DNA from: Bacteroidales bacterium
GTDB taxonomy: Bacteria > Bacteroidota > Bacteroidia > Bacteroidales > F082
DNA length: 46,997 nucleotides
Assembly: GCA_017466405.1 (NCBI GenBank)
Contig: JAFTUF010000033.1
Span: 1 to 46,997, forward strand
Direction of reading: 5' to 3'
The notes beneath the pieces are model-generated. The model saw nothing but the letters and a program-made list of their open reading frames with translations. It had not been told where the DNA came from and did no database searches. The translations under genes and the position numbers were made by a program. This document shows, in pieces, positions 17,314 through 26,875 of the stretch (the first letter of the stretch is position 1; every line of letters begins with the position of its first letter).

Positions 17314-18306
17314 ATGGCAATATTAGCATTTCAAAGACCCGATAAGGTTATAATGGTAGAATCGACAGACAGACACGGTGTCTTCGAATTTCGCCCACTC
17401 GAACCAGGCTTCGCTACAACTATCGGTAATGCCCTCAGAAGAGTATTGCTCTCTTCATTGGAAGGCTACGCAATTACTTCAATCCGTATTGAAGGCGTAC
17501 AACATGAACTCGCTCCAATCTACGGAGTCATTGAAGATGTTGCCGATATTGTACAACGTTTTAAACAGGTTCGCTTCAAACAACAAATCCCGGGCGAAAC
17601 ATTTGAGAAAGTTACTGTTGTGGTTGGCGGTCAAGATCAATTCGTGGCTGGCGACATCAATAAGTTCCTCTCAGTGTTTCAAGTGTTGAACCCTGAACTC
17701 GTCATCTGCCACATGGACCCATCAGTGAAATTGTCTATAGAATTGACTATAAACAAAGGTAGAGGATATGTGAATGCTGACGAAAACAAAGTGTTGAACG
17801 CACCAATCGACACTATCGCCATAGATTCTATCCACACTCCAATAAGAAATGTCAGCTATAAGTATGAAAACTATCGCGTCGAACAAAAGACCGACTATGA
17901 AAAGCTTATTTTTGACATCGAGACTGACGGATCAATAAATCCTAAAGACGCATTGGAAGAAGCAGCTAAGATTCTTATCTATCACTTCATGCTCTTCTCA
18001 GATGAAAGAATAACAATGATGGATGAAAAGAAAGCAGCATCAGACGACTTAGATGAAAATTCGTTACATACACGTCAATTGCTTAAGACTAAGTTAGTCG
18101 AAATGGATCTTTCTGTACGTGCATTGAATTGCTTGAAAGCAGCAGAAGTTGAAACAATAGGAGACTTGGTGTCACTTAATAAACATGAACTCCTTAAGTT
18201 CCGCAACTTTGGTAAGAAGTCTCTTACTGAACTCGAAGAATTGGTAAGAAGCAAAGGATTAGAATTTGGAATGAATATCAGCAAATATAAATTAGATAAG
18301 GAATAA
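17314..18306 (+). CDS. rpoA: RNA polymerase subunit alpha
   Basis: The alpha subunit dimerises to start RNA polymerase assembly and its C-terminal domain contacts promoter DNA and activators. In the 330-residue product, the N-terminal dimer domain shows [20 protein letters not shown] and [16 protein letters not shown]. The alpha-CTD is seen as [20 protein letters not shown]-like helices ([20 protein letters not shown]) and [19 protein letters not shown] near the end. The linker is acidic. Length is normal. The gene sits between rpsD and rplQ, 6 bases before the latter, in the conserved alpha-cluster order. Confidence 0.98.
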   Translation: MAILAFQRPDKVIMVESTDRHGVFEFRPLEPGFATTIGNALRRVLLSSLEGYAITSIRIEGVQHELAPIYGVIEDVADIVQRFKQVRFKQQIPGETFEKVTVVVGGQDQFVAGDINKFLSVFQVLNPELVICHMDPSVKLSIELTINKGRGYVNADENKVLNAPIDTIAIDSIHTPIRNVSYKYENYRVEQKTDYEKLIFDIETDGSINPKDALEEAAKILIYHFMLFSDERITMMDEKKAASDDLDENSLHTRQLLKTKLVEMDLSVRALNCLKAAEVETIGDLVSLNKHELLKFRNFGKKSLTELEELVRSKGLEFGMNISKYKLDKE

Positions 18307-18312
18307 TAAAAG

Positions 18313-18810
18313 ATGAGACACAATAAGAAATTTAATCACTTAGGAAGAAAAAGCGCACATCGCAATGCTATGTTAGCTAATATGGCTTGCTCGCTTATTC
18401 TTAATAAACGTATCACCACTACAGTCGCTAAAGCTAAAGCTTTACGTATCTATGTAGAACCGATGATTACTCGTTCCAAAGATGATTCAACTGTATCACG
18501 CCGCACAGTGTTCGCTATGCTCCAAAATAAAGAGGCTGTCACAGAATTGTTCCGTGAAATTAGCCAAAAAGTCGCAGAACGTCCAGGTGGTTACACACGT
18601 ATCATTAAATTAGGTACTCGTCTCGGTGACAGCGCTGAAATGTGTATGATGGAACTTGTTGACTACAACGAAATCTACACCGGTGGCAACAAGAAAGCTG
18701 CTAAGGCTGCTAAAGCAACTCGCAGAAGAGGTGGTAAGAAAAAATCAGAAACACCTGCTGCTGAAGCTCCAGCAACTGAAACATCAGCAGAAGAAAATAA
18801 AGCAGAATAA
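18313..18810 (+). CDS. rplQ: 50S ribosomal protein bL17 with Ala/Glu-rich tail
   Basis: bL17 lies at the exit side of the large subunit. The 165-residue protein begins [20 protein letters not shown] and keeps the core [20 protein letters not shown] and [20 protein letters not shown]. After about residue 120 it carries a lysine/alanine-rich then acidic tail ([18 protein letters not shown], later [16 protein letters not shown]) that is absent from the 127-residue E. coli protein. Such tails are usual in this phylum. It is the last gene of the ribosomal run; a strong terminator begins 14 bases after its stop. Confidence 0.98.
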   Translation: MRHNKKFNHLGRKSAHRNAMLANMACSLILNKRITTTVAKAKALRIYVEPMITRSKDDSTVSRRTVFAMLQNKEAVTELFREISQKVAERPGGYTRIIKLGTRLGDSAEMCMMELVDYNEIYTGGNKKAAKAAKATRRRGGKKKSETPAAEAPATETSAEENKAE

Positions 18811-18823
18811 ATTCTAATGAATG

Positions 18824-18854
18824 AGACCTGACTTTTCGGTCGGGTCTTTTTTTT
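18824..18854 (+). terminator. Intrinsic terminator of the ribosomal supercluster
   Basis: AGACCTGAC (18824-18832) pairs with GTCGGGTCT (18839-18847), nine pairs including one G-T, around a six-base loop, followed by eight T residues. Confidence 0.9.
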
Positions 18855-18892
18855 GATAACTAATTTACATTTATATCAATACTTAAAACTAA

Positions 18893-20176
<1,284 letters not shown>

Positions 20177-20180
20177 TAAT

Positions 20181-20198
20181 ATTTGACGAAAGTCAAAT
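20181..20198 (+). other. Small perfect hairpin with GAAA loop after eno
   Basis: ATTTGAC and GTCAAAT form a perfect 7-bp stem closed by a GAAA tetraloop, five bases past the eno stop codon and just before the terminator. It could stabilise the 3' end of the eno mRNA; that role is inferred. Confidence 0.6.
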
Positions 20199-20207
20199 GA
20201 CTTAAGG

Positions 20208-20240
20208 AAGGGAGTTCTTGAATAAGGAGCTCCCTTTTTT
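20208..20240 (+). terminator. Intrinsic terminator of eno
   Basis: AAGGGAG (20208-20214) pairs with CTCCCTT (20230-20236), with further partial pairing inside, followed by a run of T to 20240. Confidence 0.85.
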
Positions 20241-20316
20241 AGTTTAGAGTCTCTACTTGCTGACTAGTTGATAAACTATGCGGATGACAGATTGTTTTCC
20301 AACATATTTTCAACTT

Positions 20317-21825
20317 TCAATTTTCTTCAAACCATTCGTCTTTGAAATTTACGAGATATACTTTATCGCTAGCACGTGTTATGGCGGTGTAGAGCCAACG
20401 AAGATCTCCTAATTCTAATGTATCTTCATCGGGAAGATAGGGCGCCTCAACGAAGACGTTTTTCCACTGACCGCCTTGTGTTTTGTGGCAAGTCAGGGCG
20501 TATCCGTATTTCACCTGTAAGGCATTGAAATATGGATTCTCTTTCATGAGCTTGCGTCTGTCGCTGGCAAGTGGTATGTCCATATAATCCTCTTCCACTG
20601 CCTGATATAATCGTTTAGACTCTTCTGGCGTTAGGGCAGGGGAGTCGCTGTGTAAGGTCTCTAACAGAATCTTGACAGAGAGTGTCGGCGTCTCGGCATA
20701 ATCCATCAGCTGTATATCGACATCAGCGAAGTGAAATCCATACATCTCCTCAATCTTATTTATCCTCATGACTTCAACCATATCGCCATTGGCAATGAAA
20801 GGGATTGATGTCGTGGACGTATGCGATACGTCCCTACTTGGTGACTTGGTGACTTGGTGACTTGGTGACTCATTAATCCAATAATAATTGTTCTTCACCA
20901 CCATTAGTTTCTCTCCAGCAGATAACTCTCCTTCTTCTTGCAGCACTCTGCTTCTGATGGCTTGGTTGAACATATTTGTTCTCTTATTGGAACGGCATAC
21001 AACAACAGCGTCGTTGTTACTTCTCTTATCGCCGAAACTTTGCCATAATAATTCCTCAAACGACATAGGTTCGATTTTCTCTATGTCAGAAAAATAATTG
21101 ATGTCTAATAAAGGAAGATGATAGTCATCACTTAGAGACTCGGGGACTTGGAGACTTGGAGACATAAGATTTCTTATTTTTGTCGCGTTATGTAATATCC
21201 CTGAGTCTAATGCTTGGCGCATTACTTCTTTCATCTCGTAGGTTGCGATGGTGAGGCTGAAACTGTTACGTAATATGTCGAAGTCCATGGCAGGGCTGAT
21301 GTCGAGTCCCACTGGCGGCAGCTGTGCGGAGTCTCCTATTAGCAGTAACTTACAACAGCTGCCGCTGAAGGTGTATCTTATTAAGTCGTCCAACAAAGAC
21401 CGTGACCACGAATAGCCGTCGCCTTGATCAGAAATCATAGAGCACTCGTCAACGATGAAGACTGTGTTCTTCGACTTGTTTTCTGCTAATGCCATTCTAA
21501 GTTCTCCATTGGCAACAGCTTGAAAACGGTACAACTTCCTGTGTAATGTCGATGCTGTTTTACCTGTGTAGTTGCTCATGACTTTTGCAGCTCTTCCTGT
21601 AGGCGCAAGCAATTGATACGACATGCCAATCTGAGGCAGAGCCTTTACTAATGTAGAAATGAGTGTCGTCTTTCCTGTTCCTGCATAACCTCTCAAGAGA
21701 TATACAGGTTTCTCTTTCACACTTAAGATGAAAGCCGACAGATGATATAATACCTTGGCTTGGTCATCGGTAGGAGTGAAGCCGAAATTTCTCAGCAAGA
21801 GATTGTATAGACCATTCCTATCCAT
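20317..21825 (-). CDS. RecD-like ATP-dependent DNA helicase (superfamily 1)
   Basis: This is a single-protein relative of RecD/Pif1-type helicases, which unwind DNA 5' to 3' in repair. The 502-residue product has motif I GYAGTGKT (46-53), motif Ia APTGRAAKV, Walker B VDECSM (125-130), motif III GDSAQLPPVG and the C-terminal UvrD-like part with TCHKTQGGQW and YTAITRASDKVYLV. Between the two halves, about residues 316-337 (SPSHQVTKSPSRDVSHTSTT) are encoded by interspersed repeats, and about 220-230 by a second octamer array. Both look like in-frame insertions into surface loops. It lies 10 bases behind tamL on the same strand, so the two are probably co-transcribed. The exact cellular role is unknown. 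Confidence 0.9.
   Translation of the reverse strand: MDRNGLYNLLLRNFGFTPTDDQAKVLYHLSAFILSVKEKPVYLLRGYAGTGKTTLISTLVKALPQIGMSYQLLAPTGRAAKVMSNYTGKTASTLHRKLYRFQAVANGELRMALAENKSKNTVFIVDECSMISDQGDGYSWSRSLLDDLIRYTFSGSCCKLLLIGDSAQLPPVGLDISPAMDFDILRNSFSLTIATYEMKEVMRQALDSGILHNATKIRNLMSPSLQVPESLSDDYHLPLLDINYFSDIEKIEPMSFEELLWQSFGDKRSNNDAVVVCRSNKRTNMFNQAIRSRVLQEEGELSAGEKLMVVKNNYYWINESPSHQVTKSPSRDVSHTSTTSIPFIANGDMVEVMRINKIEEMYGFHFADVDIQLMDYAETPTLSVKILLETLHSDSPALTPEESKRLYQAVEEDYMDIPLASDRRKLMKENPYFNALQVKYGYALTCHKTQGGQWKNVFVEAPYLPDEDTLELGDLRWLYTAITRASDKVYLVNFKDEWFEEN
20815..20833. repeat. 19-base palindrome inside the RecD-like gene
   Basis: GGACGTATGCGATACGTCC has 8-bp perfect arms around GCG. The identical 19 bases occur inverted at 46486-46504 in the YihY gene. 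With flanking bases it reads on the - strand as GTAGGGACGTATCGCATACG..., which joins it to the GTAGRGACG repeat family. Confidence 0.9.
20836..20870. repeat. 8-base tandem repeat (GTGACTTG) inside the RecD-like gene
   Basis: Three perfect GTGACTTG units (20841-20864) are flanked by partial units on both sides. Three units equal 24 bases, so the encoded peptide (SPSHQVTK, then SPS) stays in frame. Confidence 0.9.
21135..21166. repeat. 8-base tandem repeat (GAGACTTG) inside the RecD-like gene
   Basis: Four octamers: GAGACTCG, GGGACTTG, GAGACTTG, GAGACATA. The array encodes about residues 220-230 of the helicase on the - strand. Confidence 0.8.
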
Positions 21826-21835
21826 GATGAAATAA

Positions 21836-24148
21836 TTAGAATGGATAACCGATACCGAAATTTAAAATGAAGTCGTTGAGTTGTAACTTGCTGATTCTCC
21901 ACCGTTCACCTTGCGGATATGCAGGGTTTACAATAGGAGCGGCGGCGTCAATACGGAATAGGATGAAAGAAAAATCAAGTCTTATGCCAACGCCAGCATC
22001 CACAGCCAGTTGTTTGTAGAATGTGTTGAATTTAAATTCACCGCCTACAAATGTCTCGCTTTCTTTCATGGTCCATACATTGCCGATGTCGGTAAATACA
22101 GCGCCTTTGAAGAAACTATATATAGGGATACGATATTCTAAGTTGAGTTCTAATTGTATGTCGCCAATAGATTCGATGTTAAGATTGTTAGGATTGCTGT
22201 ATGCTCCAGGTCCTAACTCTCTGAAATGCCATCCTCTCATGCCATTGCTGCCACCAGCATAGAAGCTCTTGTCAAAAGGCATATCGTAAGAGTTGCCATA
22301 CGGGATGCCTAAACCTAACATGAAACGTGTCGCTATCTGATGTTCTTTTACAATATATTTGAAATATCTGAAATCGAAGGCAAAACGTAAATATTGGGCA
22401 TACTTTATGCCGAATATCTCGTGATGATTATCAACGGTTTTTATTAAGGATGTGTTGTTAAAGGCTGACAACAAATTACCGCTAGACTGGAAATTTGCCT
22501 TGAAATAAAAGAAGTCTTGTAAAAATCTTATGTTCTGATTGTTGAAGATATATGTGTAGTCGAGACCGAAAATCAAGTGGCTCGTGTATTGGTCTTTGAT
22601 ACGTTGATTTATTTCTTGTTCCAGAATCTCTTCAAACTCAGGTGATGGGTCAACCTTGACGCTGTTTATTGTTAATGGGTTAAGGATATATTGTTCATAT
22701 TTGTTTTTCATCCAGTTGTAACCGAAGTTAACTATGGTCTTCTGTCTTGTATAGATTGGCCTTACTTGGATATTATAACCTAATGTGAACGTCGTTCTTG
22801 GCTGGTATTCTTTAGCGAAGTTGCTGAATTTGATCGGACTTAAAAACTGCGGTAAGAAGATACTCGCGTCAATACCGAATTCTTTAGTATTGAAAATGTT
22901 CTTGTTACCGTCGTTGTCGAGAATCGACTGAGCCTGAATACCACCTCTGATGTTTAAGTTGAACATCTCAGAACCTCTGAAGAGATTTTTGTTTCTGTAC
23001 GAAAAACTACCAACAAAACCAAGGTCTGTTCCGGAATCAGTTGTTCCTTCAATCTGTATGGTATAATCGTTTAGTTTTGCTCTGTTCAATACAATATCGC
23101 AGTTCAAGAGATTGATGCTATCATTGCTCTCAACAGTTCTGAATTCAATGTTGTTCTTGTTGTAAATCTTTAAGTTGTTGAGTGCCTTATATGTTTGTGT
23201 GACGGAGTTAAGACTATAAGGGTTCCCGCTGTTGATGAGGATCATATTGTCGAAAGTCTTGAATCTAATTTTGGGATTACCGTCATAAACAAAGTAGAAA
23301 GTCTCCTTTCCGAGACGTTTCCCCATATCAAAAGTATAAGGAACAGTATCCATATTACCTTCGTTGGAAATGCCTTTGGGATATATGTAGATATTATTTA
23401 TGGCATATCTCTTATGATTTTCGGTCTTTTGCGTCGTGGGATCGAGTACGTTGTCTATTCTTATGTTGATATTAGCCTTTCTTACCATCAAGTTGGTATC
23501 TATCTCCATGAAGATATAATCTTTGGTGAAATAGTAGTATCCGTTGTTTTTCAGATACTCGCTTATCATATCACGCTCGTCATCTAAATCGAAGGCGTTG
23601 TATATGTCGCCTTTTTGAACAGGCAGATCGTCTTCTATATCCTTGACATATCTCCTAATTGTAGTGTCACTTATCGAAAATGTTATCTCGTCTATGATAT
23701 AAGGCTGTGCTGGATATATGCCATATATTACTTTGGCACGGCCTTTTTTATTTTTTATCTTTGTGGATATACCCGAGTTGAAATATCCTATGTCGTTGAG
23801 ATATTTGCTTATCTGCATGACAGATTTCTCTTTCGACTCGTCATTGAAATAGACTGGTGCTACTCCTATTTTCTTATTAATCCAATTGGTAATTTTTTTA
23901 TCAGGCTTGCCATCTGTCTTGTAATATACCCATGTCAGAGGCATGAAGCCTAAGACGTTGCTACTCTCTTTTTGGACTATATATGCCGAGATGTCTGACT
24001 TTGTAAAGGCTACATCCTTGGAGTTTATCTCTACCTTGTTTTTCATCAATATCATCTTATTCTCCGGAATATGTTTCCGCATAGAACATGATGCTAAAAA
24101 CAATAGCATGAAACACAATAATGTAATATTTACAAATCTTCTGCGCAC
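21836..24148 (-). CDS. tamL: TamL-type outer-membrane assembly lipoprotein (BamA/TamA superfamily)
   Basis: TamL is the lipidated TamA counterpart of Bacteroidota and is thought to act with TamB in outer-membrane biogenesis. The 770-residue protein has a lipoprotein signal with lipobox LASC (C21) followed by SMRKHIPENKMILMKNKV. The region to about residue 330 has POTRA-like repeats, such as VQKGDIYNAFDLDDERDMIS and IRFKTFDNMILINSGNPYSL. The C-terminal half is a 16-stranded-barrel-like domain with the GGSNGMRGW motif equivalent to VRGF/Y and a final aromatic residue. No tamB lies next to it here. The start agrees with a TAnnTTTG promoter just upstream at 24166-24196. The RecD-like helicase gene follows after 10 bases. 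Confidence 0.9.
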   Translation of the reverse strand: MRRRFVNITLLCFMLLFLASCSMRKHIPENKMILMKNKVEINSKDVAFTKSDISAYIVQKESSNVLGFMPLTWVYYKTDGKPDKKITNWINKKIGVAPVYFNDESKEKSVMQISKYLNDIGYFNSGISTKIKNKKGRAKVIYGIYPAQPYIIDEITFSISDTTIRRYVKDIEDDLPVQKGDIYNAFDLDDERDMISEYLKNNGYYYFTKDYIFMEIDTNLMVRKANINIRIDNVLDPTTQKTENHKRYAINNIYIYPKGISNEGNMDTVPYTFDMGKRLGKETFYFVYDGNPKIRFKTFDNMILINSGNPYSLNSVTQTYKALNNLKIYNKNNIEFRTVESNDSINLLNCDIVLNRAKLNDYTIQIEGTTDSGTDLGFVGSFSYRNKNLFRGSEMFNLNIRGGIQAQSILDNDGNKNIFNTKEFGIDASIFLPQFLSPIKFSNFAKEYQPRTTFTLGYNIQVRPIYTRQKTIVNFGYNWMKNKYEQYILNPLTINSVKVDPSPEFEEILEQEINQRIKDQYTSHLIFGLDYTYIFNNQNIRFLQDFFYFKANFQSSGNLLSAFNNTSLIKTVDNHHEIFGIKYAQYLRFAFDFRYFKYIVKEHQIATRFMLGLGIPYGNSYDMPFDKSFYAGGSNGMRGWHFRELGPGAYSNPNNLNIESIGDIQLELNLEYRIPIYSFFKGAVFTDIGNVWTMKESETFVGGEFKFNTFYKQLAVDAGVGIRLDFSFILFRIDAAAPIVNPAYPQGERWRISKLQLNDFILNFGIGYPF

Positions 24149-24165
24149 AACAATTTTTTATCTTA

Positions 24166-24196
24166 CAAAGATAATTATAATTTCAAAATATGAAAA
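24166..24196 (-). promoter_or_regulatory. Promoter of tamL
   Basis: On the - strand TATCTTTG (24173-24166) is a perfect -7 element, with TTTT (24196-24193) at the 19-base distance. The implied leader is only about 10 bases. Nothing else is recognisable in the 129-base gap to folC. Confidence 0.6.
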
Positions 24197-24277
24197 TCCC
24201 AGAAACTCAAAACTTCAAAATATTTTAGACTCATTAATAATATAACGTTTTCGTGTTTTGAGATTCTTAGTTTTTGT

Positions 24278-25564
24278 TTAAACAACTTCTGCTACTGTAA
24301 AGTTGCTGCCTCCGACAAAAACTAAATCGCCTTCTTTAGCGTTAAGGCATGCTGATTCGTATGCTTGTCGCACAGAAGGATATACTTTGCCTTTCAATCC
24401 TACAGCTATAGCTTTTTCAGCTAAGATGTTAGCATCCAATCCTCTCGGTATATCGGCCTTGCAGAAATAATACTCAGCATAATCTGGTAATAATTTCAAA
24501 ATGCCTTCAATATCTTTGTCATTGACAACACTTAAAACGAAATGCAACTTGTCGAATTTTGTCTCCGATAATTGTTTAACTACTTCATTGATGCCTGCTA
24601 CGTTATGTCCGGTATCGGCAATGGCGAGAGGTTTCTTATTGATAATCTGCCATCTTCCCATAAGACCTGTGTTGGTGATTACCTTAGCCAGTCCGTTGAG
24701 AATATGTTCGTCTTTAATATTGAACTTATCTCTCACGATGTCTAATGCGCATATTATCGTAGCAAGATTCTTTTTCTGATAATTGCCTAAGAGTGGATAT
24801 TGTAAATTTTTGAGATATAAAGCGTTGTTCTTGTATATGTCGAAGTCTTGATATTCTATCGACTCAGTCTCGTTCTTTCTGCATTCCATTATCTTGTCAG
24901 CAAAATATATAGGGGAGTTTTGTTCTTTTGCTTTCTCGATGAAGACGTCTTTGCTTCTTTCTTGTGTCTCGCCTATGACGACAGGTGTTTTAGGTTTTAT
25001 GATTCCCGCTTTCTCTACTGCAATCAAAGCTTCGTTTTCTCCTAAAAATTTGACGTGGTCTAAAGAGATGTTGGTGATGAGACTCAGCTCTGGTCTGATG
25101 ACGTTTGTAGAATCCAATCGTCCGCCCATGCCGACTTCAACGATGGCGATATCTACTTTTTCCTTGCTGAAATAATCGAATGCCATTGCCACTGTCATCT
25201 CGAAGAAAGAGAGTTCTAACTCTTCTAACTTTTGTTTGTTCTTATCAATGAAGCTGACAACCTTGTCTTCAGAAATCATCTCGCCGTTGATGCGGATACG
25301 TTCTCTGAAGTCGCGGAGGTGAGGCGAGGTGTAGAGCGCTGTCTTATAGCCTGCTTCTTGAAACACGGAAGCAAGTGAGTGCGACACGCTGCCTTTACCA
25401 TTGGTGCCAGCAATATGTATGCTTTTGAAATTATGTTGAGGATTACCTAAATGGTTGAGGATCTCGATAGTGGTGTTTAAGTCGGCTTTGTATGCTGCTG
25501 CTCCGATACGTTGATACATCGGGAGTTTGTTAAACATCCAGTTTAAAGTTTCATTGTAATTCAT
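24278..25564 (-). CDS. folC: Bifunctional folylpolyglutamate / dihydrofolate synthase
   Basis: FolC adds glutamate to dihydropteroate and folates, an ATP-dependent step of folate synthesis and retention in the cytoplasm. The 428-residue protein has the Mur-ligase-type P-loop AGTNGKGS (52-59), the YTSPHLRDFRERI segment, VEVGMGGRLDSTNV and SLDHVKFLG. Its C-terminal domain has DTGHNVAGI and ends with VGGSNFTVAEVV. The length is normal. It lies 12 bases after tonB on the same strand and is most likely the last gene of the exbB-exbD-tonB-folC transcript, a linkage seen in other Bacteroidota. Confidence 0.95.
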   Translation of the reverse strand: MNYNETLNWMFNKLPMYQRIGAAAYKADLNTTIEILNHLGNPQHNFKSIHIAGTNGKGSVSHSLASVFQEAGYKTALYTSPHLRDFRERIRINGEMISEDKVVSFIDKNKQKLEELELSFFEMTVAMAFDYFSKEKVDIAIVEVGMGGRLDSTNVIRPELSLITNISLDHVKFLGENEALIAVEKAGIIKPKTPVVIGETQERSKDVFIEKAKEQNSPIYFADKIMECRKNETESIEYQDFDIYKNNALYLKNLQYPLLGNYQKKNLATIICALDIVRDKFNIKDEHILNGLAKVITNTGLMGRWQIINKKPLAIADTGHNVAGINEVVKQLSETKFDKLHFVLSVVNDKDIEGILKLLPDYAEYYFCKADIPRGLDANILAEKAIAVGLKGKVYPSVRQAYESACLNAKEGDLVFVGGSNFTVAEVV

Positions 25565-25576
25565 GTCGTTTTTGTT

Positions 25577-26383
25577 TTATTGTCTTATTATAAATGTGTA
25601 TGTTATAGTTCCTTTTTGTAGATCTGTCGCCTTGTCGTCTTTGTTGAAGATTGAGTTTAGCGCTGCTGTCTTGGCAGAGTTGAGCATGCTGCTGTTTGCT
25701 ATAGTGGTGCCTTTGCCTATCTCAGCTCTTTGTACTCTTCCTTCCTTATCGACCCAGATGTCAACGACAACTTTTCCTTCTTCGCTGAAGTCTCTGCTTG
25801 GCGTGGAGATGCTTTTTGCGCCACGACCTCCTAAATCGTATGACGGACCTCCTCCGCTGCCTCCGTTACCATCATATCTGTCGATGTCTTTCAGTCCGTT
25901 GACATTGCCTTGTTCGCCATCTCCTTCAGTATTGCCTTCCGATGACGGCTCTTTGTTTACTTTTGGTGCTTGAAATATAGCTCTCTGATTTATGACAGGT
26001 TTCTCTTCCACGACTTCTTCCACAACTTCATCGACGACTTCTTCCGCAATCTCTTCTTCTGTCTCTTCCTGCGATTCTTCAGTAACTTCTTCGATAGAAG
26101 GGATTTCTTCATCTTCACTCACGATTTCTTCCTCTACTTCTTCAACAGTCTCTTCTTCAACAGTCTGCTTTTCTTCGTAAGTGTCGTTGATGACTTCTTC
26201 ATCCTGACTGCTTTCAAATCCCATTCCCTGAGCATACATTCCAAGGTTGACTTCTACGCCAGCTTCTCCAGGAAGTGGAAGGGGTGTCCTGAAGCATAGA
26301 GTGAACAACAAGACAAGAGCTATTGCGTGAATGACAATAGTCGTTGCGACAGCATAAATCTTATTCTTGTTTTTATTTGTCAT
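25577..26383 (-). CDS. TonB-family energy transducer with acidic spacer
   Basis: TonB-type proteins carry energy from the ExbB/ExbD motor in the inner membrane to outer-membrane receptors. The 268-residue product has a basic N-terminus, one membrane helix (about 10-31), a long periplasmic spacer and a C-terminal TonB/TolA-like domain (about 196-268: SEEGKVVVDIWVDKEGRVQR and later TITYTFIIRQ). The spacer is odd. Instead of the usual proline/lysine run, residues about 61-128 are dominated by Glu and Val (VEEEIVSEDEE, EEVVDEVVEEVVEEK), followed by a Gly-rich segment. The start overlaps the exbD stop by four bases. Whether it serves TonB-dependent receptors or a Tol-like role cannot be decided here. 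Confidence 0.85.
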   Translation of the reverse strand: MTNKNKNKIYAVATTIVIHAIALVLLFTLCFRTPLPLPGEAGVEVNLGMYAQGMGFESSQDEEVINDTYEEKQTVEEETVEEVEEEIVSEDEEIPSIEEVTEESQEETEEEIAEEVVDEVVEEVVEEKPVINQRAIFQAPKVNKEPSSEGNTEGDGEQGNVNGLKDIDRYDGNGGSGGGPSYDLGGRGAKSISTPSRDFSEEGKVVVDIWVDKEGRVQRAEIGKGTTIANSSMLNSAKTAALNSIFNKDDKATDLQKGTITYTFIIRQ

Positions 26384-26811
26384 TGCTTGTTTGATGTTGC
26401 TAAAAGAACTTTATGTTTATTATCTGTTTCTTTGTTTATCTCATTGACTGCATCGATGATGTTTACTATGTATTGAACAGCAACGCTTTTATCGGAACGT
26501 ATCACTACAGTTCCCTCAATTTCGCCTGACAAGGCAGCGTGAATCTCCGACTGTAAGCGATTCTCATCAATTGCGACGCCTTCGTCACCTATATAATATT
26601 GATTCTTCTCATCGACATAAACGGTGACGGTCTGCTTCGACATCGTCTTGCTGTTGCTCGATGGCAACAACAATTTTATGGCGTTAGGCGCAACTAATGT
26701 TGATGTCAGCATGAAGAAAATCAACAATAGAAAAACCAAATCCGACATCGATGACGAATTGAAGTCTATCTTTCTTTTATTCCTTGATTTTATTGCCATA
26801 ACCTTAATCAT
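26380..26811 (-). CDS. exbD: ExbD/TolR-family biopolymer transport protein
   Basis: ExbD works with ExbB as a proton-driven motor in the inner membrane. The 143-residue product shows the family pattern: basic N-terminus (IKSRNKRKIDFNSSS), the membrane helix MSDLVFLLLIFFMLTSTLVA with the essential aspartate in MSDLVFLL, and a small periplasmic domain ending KVLLATSNKQ. ATG codons at 26811 and 26799 are both possible. The second gives MAIKSRNKR, closer to the typical family start. It overlaps tonB by four bases and follows exbB after a 64-base gap that holds a perfect palindrome. Confidence 0.92.
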   Translation of the reverse strand: MIKVMAIKSRNKRKIDFNSSSMSDLVFLLLIFFMLTSTLVAPNAIKLLLPSSNSKTMSKQTVTVYVDEKNQYYIGDEGVAIDENRLQSEIHAALSGEIEGTVVIRSDKSVAVQYIVNIIDAVNEINKETDNKHKVLLATSNKQ

Positions 26812-26820
26812 TCATAATTT

Positions 26821-26870
26821 TTAATTCATAATTCATAATTATGCATTATGCATTATGAATTATGAATTAA
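26821..26870. repeat. Perfect 19-bp inverted repeat between exbB and exbD
   Basis: TTAATTCATAATTCATAAT (26821-26839) is exactly complementary to 26852-26870 around a 12-base centre (TATGCATTATGC). The arms are themselves built from repeated ATTCATA units. It almost fills the exbB-exbD gap. Confidence 0.9.
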
Positions 26871-26875
26871 TAATA

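Noticed and set aside
18852-18879. Promoter of eno
   Set aside because: TTTG at 18852-18855 is present, but the sequence at the -7 distance (TATATCAA) lacks the TTTG half, so the call is too weak.
25992-26180. Ser/Thr-rich + strand frame opposite tonB
   Set aside because: It is the antisense of the Glu/Val-rich spacer; its composition follows directly from the repeated coding sequence.
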